Assembly (NCBI GenBank): GCA_916720335.1
Contig: CAKAQU010000080.1
Location: 1-7,601 of the forward strand
Source of the DNA: an uncultured Moraxella sp.
GTDB taxonomy: Bacteria > Pseudomonadota > Gammaproteobacteria > Pseudomonadales > Moraxellaceae
Direction of reading: 5' to 3'
Length of the DNA: 7,601 nucleotides
The notes under the pieces are model-generated. The model was not told the origin of the DNA, ran no database searches, and saw nothing but the letters and a program-made list of their open reading frames with translations. Below are positions 1-3,708 of the stretch, piece by piece; the first letter of the stretch is position 1, and every line of letters starts with the position of its first letter. The translations under genes and the position numbers were made by a program.

Positions 1-180
1 TTTGTCGGGATGCGTTGGGGATGGCCGGCTTAATAAATGGAATAACCCTCTTTGGACTTGGTGCAGCTTGAATAGCTTTTCCATTCCAATTTAACATCAA
101 TTTTGCAATGCTTGTGCAAACTTGTGTAATCAGCAAAAATAACTAATATATCTTTATTTATGCAAAACATTTTTTTATAT
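1..180. other. Left flank, no assignable gene
   Basis: This is the DNA between the window edge and the insertion sequence. Positions 99-180 are very AT-rich and hold no convincing gene. In 1-97 two opposed frames are open to the window edge. One is a plus-strand frame (from position 3) that stops at 69-71 after a hydrophobic, glycine-rich tail. The other is a minus-strand frame from an ATG at 95-97 that runs off the left edge with a basic, proline-rich sequence. I recognise neither, and at most one can be real. The segment could be the end of a neighbouring gene or a remnant cut off by the IS insertion. Confidence 0.3.
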
Positions 181-200
181 TAGACCTCTTGCGAAAATAT
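179..200 (+). repeat. Left terminal inverted repeat of the IS
   Basis: This end matches the reverse complement of 1019-1040 over 22 positions with one mismatch (A at 197 against G). The first four bases (ATTA) include the likely TA target duplication and chance symmetry of the flank, so the repeat proper probably starts at G183. Confidence 0.88.
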
Positions 201-758
201 TCATCCCATCGCATTAACCAGTCCTGCAATCAGATTTACCCTTAACCCGAACCGTTTCCGCCTGTTGCGGTAAGGCAGCGACAAGATTTTGAATATCTTC
301 AGTTTCCTATTGATGTGCTCGATGACGGTTCTGAGTTTGCCTAACCACCTGTTCGCCTCTTTATCCTGTTTGTTCAGCGGATGATGTTTGGATTTCTTTT
401 TCGGGGTCTGTAATCCGGTTTTAGCCAATCCTTGATAACCCTTATCCGCAATGACTATTTTGTAGGGATAAAGCTCTGCAAGGTGCCTCCTAGCTAAACG
501 CATATCATGCTGAGCACCCATCCCCGTCCGGATGCTGATGATTTTTTCAGTTTCTCTGCCGTATATGACCTGGATTTTAACCGTGTGCCGCTTTTTCTTG
601 CCGCTGTAATACTGCCGCTGTTTTTTTGGGACGTTCAATCGGGCTTTCGGTAACGTCAATGATGACCGTTTGATCGCCCGGATTCTTGTGTTTTGGCAGG
701 GAAAAGCGTTTGCAACGGATGAGGGCGTCCTCGGTTTTACGGATGGTGCGGCAGACAT
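201..758 (-). CDS. IS5-family transposase, catalytic C-terminal frame (orfB)
   Basis: This is the second part of the DDE transposase. The frame is open from 758, but only the part from codon 618-620 (Q47) to the stop near 201 is transposase-like. The upstream 46 codons merely read orfA out of frame. The real part starts QRQYYSGKKKRHT, the conserved segment that follows the first Asp. It contains the second catalytic Asp at D105 (VIADKGYQG) and the catalytic Glu at E147 (TVIEHINRKLK), followed by a basic C-terminus. Joined to orfA it gives a protein of 264 residues, or 265 with a -2 shift. It has no credible start of its own, so expression depends on frameshifting with orfA. Confidence 0.78.
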   Translation of the reverse strand: MSAAPSVKPRTPSSVANAFPCQNTRIRAIKRSSLTLPKARLNVPKKQRQYYSGKKKRHTVKIQVIYGRETEKIISIRTGMGAQHDMRLARRHLAELYPYKIVIADKGYQGLAKTGLQTPKKKSKHHPLNKQDKEANRWLGKLRTVIEHINRKLKIFKILSLPYRNRRKRFGLRVNLIAGLVNAMG

Positions 759-996
759 TACTTTCGGAAAGGCCGTAGATGGCGGCCAATTCGAGTTGGG
801 TATGGTAATGGCGCAGATAACTTAGGGTAAGCAGCAGTTGGTCTGCCAAACCGAGCGTATGCGGCCTGCCCGACTTGACCTTCCGGCTTTCTGCTTCTGT
901 GGTGACTTGCAGCATTTCGTGAAAAAGGACGGGCGTTACACCTGTGAGCCGTTTGAATTCCCTGTCGCTTCTTTGGATTAGGTTTTCGTATTTCAT
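577..996 (-). CDS. IS5-family transposase, N-terminal frame (orfA)
   Basis: This is the first part of the transposase, 139 residues. Residues 1-100 form the DNA-binding region seen in DDE_Tnp_4-type IS5 transposases, with a helix-turn-helix around residues 60-95 (YGLSESNVCRTIRKTED). The first catalytic aspartate is D114 in VIIDVTESPIERP. Homology ends at K125 (codon 622-624). The last 14 residues are out-of-frame sequence after the A7 tract at 621-627. The rest of the enzyme continues in the other frame from 620 downwards. The frame starts at ATG 994-996, about 40 bp inside the right end of the IS, with no strong Shine-Dalgarno sequence. It is active only if ribosomes or RNA polymerase slip at the A tract; otherwise the element is inactivated. 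Confidence 0.8.
   Translation of the reverse strand: MKYENLIQRSDREFKRLTGVTPVLFHEMLQVTTEAESRKVKSGRPHTLGLADQLLLTLSYLRHYHTQLELAAIYGLSESNVCRTIRKTEDALIRCKRFSLPKHKNPGDQTVIIDVTESPIERPKKTAAVLQRQEKAAHG
621..627 (-). other. A7 tract at the orfA/orfB frameshift
   Basis: On the minus strand CCC is followed by seven A residues and then CAGCGG. orfA reads CCC-AAA-AAA-ACA and orfB reads CCA-AAA-AAA-CAG. Fusion needs a +1 shift (skipping one A) or a -2 shift, which would restore a PKKKQ sequence resembling related IS5 transposases. Either this is a slippage site that regulates transposition or it is an indel in a homopolymer. Confidence 0.6.
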
Positions 997-1018
997 TTGG
1001 AAATTGTAAATCTTCAGG

Positions 1019-1040
1019 ATACTTTCGCAAGAGGTCTAAT
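1019..1040 (-). repeat. Right terminal inverted repeat of the IS
   Basis: This is the partner of the left repeat at 179-200. The core GACCTCTTGCGAAA reads on the minus strand from 1036 inwards. It lies on the upstream side of the transposase gene and 13 bp from the dsbC stop codon. Confidence 0.88.
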
Positions 1041-1049
1041 TTAAAAAAA

Positions 1050-2036
1050 TTATAATCCTAAAAACTTAAAAAACTCATCATCGCGAAAATCGCCTTCAAA
1101 AAGCACACCATCTTCTCTAAAAATTGCAGGCGTTGCCATAATAGCAAGTGCTTGAGCGGTTTTTTGATTTTGTGCCAGGGGGTTGTGAGTGGTTTTACAG
1201 TGGGTGTTTTTAATGGTATTAGAATTTTTCATAGCAGAATCTAATAACATTTGACGTTTTTTGTTGTCAGTCTCACACCAAATCTGTCTCATAATTTCAG
1301 GCGATTCGTCATAGACAGGATAACCAATCACAAAAACACTAATGCCTTTTTGGTTGTATTTTTTAATGTCTTTATGAAATAACCTACAATAAGGACAATG
1401 AACATCTGTTGCAATATAAACAACTGCTTTTTGGTTGTCAGCTGGATAAGCAATCAGTGATTTTTTATCTAAACTTGCCAAAACATGATTATTTTTTGAC
1501 CATTCAAATTCTGAGTCAATTTCTGAAAATTCACCATTTTTAATGCTGGAAATATCACCATTAATAAAATAACGTCCATCTGCACTGATTAAAAATGGAG
1601 TTCCACCTTGTCCTGATACACCCCATAAGATGCCGTGTATATTGGTATGAAAAAACATACTGTCTGCAGTCATGTTTTTTAAGTTTTTGGTGTTGGCAAG
1701 CAGTAAATTTTTGTATTCCCCAGTGATAGGTGTACCTGCTGGTTGTTTGGTTTGTAAAGATTTTTGAATCAAAACGGCAGGACTTGGATTGTTTTCAGGA
1801 TGACCTTGAATCAAATAATCCCCTTTTGGCGTGATTAATAATGGCATTGGACCGTCTTTGATTTCAACCAATAACAAATCACCAATGCCACTTGGACGAA
1901 TATTTTGAATGGTTGCTTGTAAACCTGCTTGATACAATGTGTTTTGTATGTGATTTTTGGTGTCGTTACTGGTGTTTGCAAAACTTGTTATAGATAACGC
2001 AGCACTTAAAACAATGCTAAAAATAAGTTTATTCAT
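1050..2036 (-). CDS. dsbC: DsbC-type thiol:disulfide isomerase with doubled N-terminal domain
   Basis: Probable periplasmic disulfide isomerase that reshuffles wrong disulfides in exported proteins, kept reduced by a DsbD-type partner. It has 328 residues against about 235 for E. coli DsbC. Residues 1-20 are a signal peptide ending SFA, with likely cleavage before N21. Residues 27-95 resemble the DsbC N-terminal dimerisation domain (LLITPKGDYLIQG), and residues 108-165 look like a second copy (PFLISADGRYFING). The thioredoxin-fold domain covers about 195-328. It has the active site CPYC (C214, C217), the cis-proline T302-P303, and a second cysteine pair C254/C280 matching the structural disulfide of DsbC. 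CPYC is the DsbG motif, whereas DsbC has CGYC, so a DsbG-like chaperone role is possible. The gene follows rsuA after 11 bp and probably shares its transcript. No Shine-Dalgarno sequence is obvious. Confidence 0.85.
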   Translation of the reverse strand: MNKLIFSIVLSAALSITSFANTSNDTKNHIQNTLYQAGLQATIQNIRPSGIGDLLLVEIKDGPMPLLITPKGDYLIQGHPENNPSPAVLIQKSLQTKQPAGTPITGEYKNLLLANTKNLKNMTADSMFFHTNIHGILWGVSGQGGTPFLISADGRYFINGDISSIKNGEFSEIDSEFEWSKNNHVLASLDKKSLIAYPADNQKAVVYIATDVHCPYCRLFHKDIKKYNQKGISVFVIGYPVYDESPEIMRQIWCETDNKKRQMLLDSAMKNSNTIKNTHCKTTHNPLAQNQKTAQALAIMATPAIFREDGVLFEGDFRDDEFFKFLGL

Positions 2037-2047
2037 AGTGTGTTTGA

Positions 2048-2749
2048 TTAAAATTGTTTGATTTCATCAGTGGTTAAAAAACGGCATTCACCGATTTCAA
2101 GCCCATCCAAAGTAATATTGCCAATGCTAGCACGATGTAGTTTCGTTACTTTATTGCCAAAATAAGCCATCATGCGTTTAACCTGATGATATTTGCCCTC
2201 GGTTAAAATCAATGTGGCGTGTGTCTGGTCATGAAAACTAAGTTCGGCAGGGCGAGTTTTTTCGCGTTCGCCTTCTAATAAAATGCCTTTGCTAATTTCT
2301 TTAATTGCATAAGACTGTGCGTCAATATCCATAGGTTCAGCTAAGGTGATTTCATAATGTTTTGGCTGGTGACGTTTTGGGCTGGTTACTTTGTGTAGCC
2401 ATTGCCCATCATCTGACAACAATAAAGCCCCAGTAGTATCCACATCCAATCGCCCCGCAATTCGCAGTGTATTAATTTCAGGTAGGGCAATCAGTTCAGT
2501 AACTATGGGATATTCTTTAGGTTTTAGTGTGCATTCAAAACCATCAGGCTTATATAATAGTAAATAGCGATTGCCTTCAGCAACGGATAGTTCTTCACCC
2601 GCCCATAAAACCTCATCATCAGGATGAATGTGTATGCTACCATCTTTGACGATTTGGTCGTTTACACTAATTTCGCCGCTGTGCAATACTTTTTTGGCAT
2701 CTTTACGAGATAACTCAGTGGCTTTGCTTAAAAATTTATCTAATCGCAT
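2048..2749 (-). CDS. rsuA: 16S rRNA pseudouridine(516) synthase RsuA
   Basis: Converts a uridine in the small-subunit rRNA (U516 in E. coli numbering) to pseudouridine during 30S assembly. At 233 residues it is close to the 231 of E. coli RsuA. Residues 1-48 are an S4 RNA-binding domain (MRLDKFLSKATELSRKDAKK). The catalytic domain follows, with the RsuA-type motif GRLDVDTTG at 99-107, in which D102 is the catalytic Asp and has the same number as in E. coli. The conserved EGKYHQVKRMM motif lies at 184-194. The other family members (RluB, RluE, RluF) share this motif, but the length and the compact start favour RsuA. It is divergent from yigZ and probably co-transcribed with the downstream dsbC-like gene. 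The start codon is ATG 2747-2749, chosen because it begins the S4 domain. The Shine-Dalgarno sequence is weak. Confidence 0.92.
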   Translation of the reverse strand: MRLDKFLSKATELSRKDAKKVLHSGEISVNDQIVKDGSIHIHPDDEVLWAGEELSVAEGNRYLLLYKPDGFECTLKPKEYPIVTELIALPEINTLRIAGRLDVDTTGALLLSDDGQWLHKVTSPKRHQPKHYEITLAEPMDIDAQSYAIKEISKGILLEGEREKTRPAELSFHDQTHATLILTEGKYHQVKRMMAYFGNKVTKLHRASIGNITLDGLEIGECRFLTTDEIKQF

Positions 2750-2776
2750 ATATTATCAAATGATTCATTAAAAAGT

Positions 2777-2804
2777 TTGGAAAATAGGCGGTTTAGTTTA
2801 TCAT
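2777..2804 (+). promoter_or_regulatory. Possible yigZ promoter
   Basis: TTGGAA at 2777-2782 and TATCAT at 2799-2804 are separated by 16 bp, matching the sigma70 consensus at 4/6 and 5/6. Initiation near 2811 would leave a leader of about 27 nt. The -10 region overlaps a small inverted repeat, TTATC-ATA-GATAA (2798-2810), in the divergent rsuA/yigZ region. Confidence 0.4.
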
Positions 2805-2837
2805 AGATAATTTATTTTAGCAGTTTTTATCCATTGT

Positions 2838-3437
2838 ATGACTTACCAAACATTATCGCAGCCGTGTACCGCTGTTTATGAAATTAAAAAATCTAAATTT
2901 CTAGCATTTGCTTATCCAATCTCAGATAAAGAAGAGATTATGTTCCACGTGAAACAATTAAGACAGCTTTATCCTGATGCTCGTCATCATTGTTTGGCTT
3001 ATATCCTAGGCGACCCAAACAATACCATTCATGCAGGTTTTGATGATGATGGTGAACCAAATGGCACAGCGGGTCGCCCAATGCTGAACGTATTACAACA
3101 TAAAACCATTGGTAATGTGCTTGTCGTGGTAGTGCGTTATTTTGGAGGAATTAAATTAGGGGCAGGCGGTCTAACCCGGGCTTACAGCACGGTGGTTGGG
3201 CTTTTGGTTGATAAGATGGATTTGGTGTATTTTGTTGCTCAAACCAGCTTGTCATTATTGGCTGATTTTGCTGATGAAGCTCAGGTGCGTTATTTAGTTG
3301 CTCAAGCTCAAGGCGAGATTGTTTTGGTGGAGTATCAGCAGCAAGTGAAGTTAAAAATCAAACTTGCACAGGAAAAACGAACTAATTTCATCAATCAATT
3401 ACCAATAGATACACAAATTTTAAGTGATGATGAATGA
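2838..3437 (+). CDS. yigZ: YigZ/IMPACT family protein
   Basis: This is a member of the widespread YigZ (UPF0029/IMPACT) family, 199 residues against 204 in E. coli. The biochemical role is not settled. The eukaryotic relative IMPACT acts in translational stress signalling, and the bacterial fold suggests nucleic-acid binding. Family marks are EIKKSKF (15-21), PDARHHCLAY (46-55), the glycine-rich DDDGEPNGTAGRPML (69-83) and the signature RYFGGIKLGAGGLTRAY (100-116). Residues from about 135 to 199 form the smaller C-terminal domain. The start matches the N-terminal spacing of E. coli YigZ. No Shine-Dalgarno sequence is visible. Codons for M35-Q40 are made of a complete parS sequence (2941-2956). 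The gene is convergent with the sRNA and parC. Confidence 0.93.
   Translation: MTYQTLSQPCTAVYEIKKSKFLAFAYPISDKEEIMFHVKQLRQLYPDARHHCLAYILGDPNNTIHAGFDDDGEPNGTAGRPMLNVLQHKTIGNVLVVVVRYFGGIKLGAGGLTRAYSTVVGLLVDKMDLVYFVAQTSLSLLADFADEAQVRYLVAQAQGEIVLVEYQQQVKLKIKLAQEKRTNFINQLPIDTQILSDDE
2941..2956. other. parS-type ParB-binding site inside yigZ
   Basis: TGTTCCACGTGAAACA matches every defined position of the bacterial chromosomal parS consensus TGTTNCACGTGAAACA. It is one base from the perfect palindrome. ParB loads here as a clamp and spreads, and with ParA it moves the replicated origin region. Such sites cluster near oriC and often lie inside genes, as here. Confidence 0.85.
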
Positions 3438-3439
3438 AA

Positions 3440-3455
3440 CTGTTTTATAAAACAG
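3440..3455. repeat. Perfect 16-bp palindrome after yigZ
   Basis: CTGTTTTATAAAACAG is a perfect palindrome starting 3 bp after the yigZ stop. It could form the stem of a weak terminator for yigZ, but no T-run follows it, and a perfect palindrome has no loop. A protein-binding site is equally possible. Confidence 0.35.
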
Positions 3456-3457
3456 GA

Positions 3458-3487
3458 TTGCTAGATATTTAAATTAAGAGCTAGCAA
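3458..3487. repeat. 7-bp inverted repeat between yigZ and the sRNA terminator
   Basis: TTGCTAG (3458-3464) and CTAGCAA (3481-3487) flank a 16-nt AT-rich loop. Its position between two converging transcripts suggests a termination aid or a small excision scar. Function is unknown. Confidence 0.3.
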
Positions 3488-3528
3488 AATGAAAAGCCAC
3501 AAACCCAAAGGAGGAAAGGTTTGCGGCT
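3486..3528 (-). terminator. Rho-independent terminator of the sRNA and parC
   Basis: On the minus strand AGCCGCAAACC (3528-3518) pairs with GGTTTGTGGCT (3505-3495), 11 bp including one G-U pair, around a 12-nt loop. A T-rich tail (TTTTCATTTT) follows, down to about 3486. On the plus strand there is no T-run and the G-U pair becomes an A-C mismatch, so it works for minus-strand transcripts only. It is the first terminator downstream of parC and also ends the putative sRNA. Confidence 0.85.
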
Positions 3529-3634
3529 ATTCACAGGAGATTGTTTGCTACATGCCATATCCATATAGGTCAATCCATCGTAACAGCGGGCTATCCATAG
3601 TGGTTTAATCCGTAAACCGTTTTCCATTGCTGCT
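3486..3634 (-). ncRNA. Probable Rsm/Csr-type CsrA-sequestering small RNA
   Basis: This is a putative sRNA of about 150 nt lying between parC and yigZ. Read on the minus strand it has five A(U/C)GGA motifs, at 3623-3627, 3609-3613, 3594-3598, 3574-3578 and 3560-3564, spaced 14-20 nt apart. The second is in the loop of a perfect 6-bp hairpin, GGTTTA-CGGAT-TAAACC (3602-3618). The third and fifth sit in small hairpins with loop UGGA (CUAUGGAUAG, and AUAUGGAUAU with a bulged base). GGA in hairpin loops is the CsrA/RsmA recognition element, and tandem copies define RsmX/Y/Z and CsrB-type RNAs, which titrate CsrA away from mRNAs. A strong terminator closes it, and a GacA-like box with an extended -10 promoter precedes it. 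The length is near the 110-130 nt of pseudomonad Rsm RNAs. The family assignment is inference from architecture, not sequence homology. The RNA might also arise from the parC 3' untranslated region. Confidence 0.75.
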
Positions 3635-3640
3635 GGGTGT

Positions 3641-3669
3641 ATTATGCCAAAGTTGTTCAAATCAGAAAA
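3641..3669 (-). promoter_or_regulatory. Extended -10 promoter for the sRNA
   Basis: On the minus strand TGGCATAAT (3649-3641) is an extended -10 element with CATAAT as the hexamer. The -35 position at 17-bp spacing (3664-3669) reads TTTTCT, a poor match, as is common at activator-dependent promoters. The predicted start is A3634, give or take 2. Confidence 0.6.
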
Positions 3670-3690
3670 GTGGCAAAAAACGTCTGTGTG

Positions 3691-3708
3691 TGTACGATAT
3701 TTCTTACA
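3691..3708 (-). promoter_or_regulatory. GacA-box-like upstream activating sequence
   Basis: On the minus strand this reads TGTAAG-AAATAT-CGTACA, an 11/12 match with exact 6-nt spacing to the GacA box TGTAAG-N6-CTTACA known upstream of rsmX, rsmY and rsmZ in pseudomonads. Its centre is about 65 bp upstream of the predicted sRNA start. It overlaps the parC stop codon (3704-3706). I infer that a GacA/UvrY-type response regulator binds here. Confidence 0.7.

Larger units (their letters stand above)
183..1036 (-). mobile_element. IS5-family insertion sequence (IS427-like)
   Basis: This is a complete small insertion sequence of about 854 bp. Both ends carry the inverted repeat GACCTCTTGCGAAA, and a TA dinucleotide sits directly outside each end (181-182 and 1037-1038), as expected for a TA target duplication. 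Inside are two overlapping minus-strand frames that together encode a DDE transposase of about 264 residues. The length, the two-frame layout and the short TA duplication fit the IS427-type branch of the IS5 family. Base composition is near 50% G+C by eye, clearly richer than the AT-rich host DNA, which suggests relatively recent arrival from another genome. I did not match it to a named IS. Confidence 0.88.

Noticed and set aside
2..97. Partial minus-strand ORF running off the left edge
   Set aside because: Only 32 codons are visible, the opposite strand is also open, no family is recognisable, and no ribosome-binding site is seen, so I did not call a gene.
758..1030. 90-codon minus-strand ORF inside the IS
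   Set aside because: It overlaps orfA in another frame, is rich in Arg and Pro from out-of-frame reading, and shows no transposase motif.
3552..3608. 18-codon plus-strand ORF with AGGAG upstream and an AAAGGAGG further up
   Set aside because: The AGGAG is about 12 bp away from the ATG, and the AAAGGAGG is simply the complement of the terminator loop. The peptide is not recognisable.
3481..3627. 48-codon minus-strand ORF starting at the first AUGGA motif of the sRNA
   Set aside because: It has no Shine-Dalgarno sequence, runs through the terminator hairpin, and its stop codon lies past the T-run where the transcript should end.
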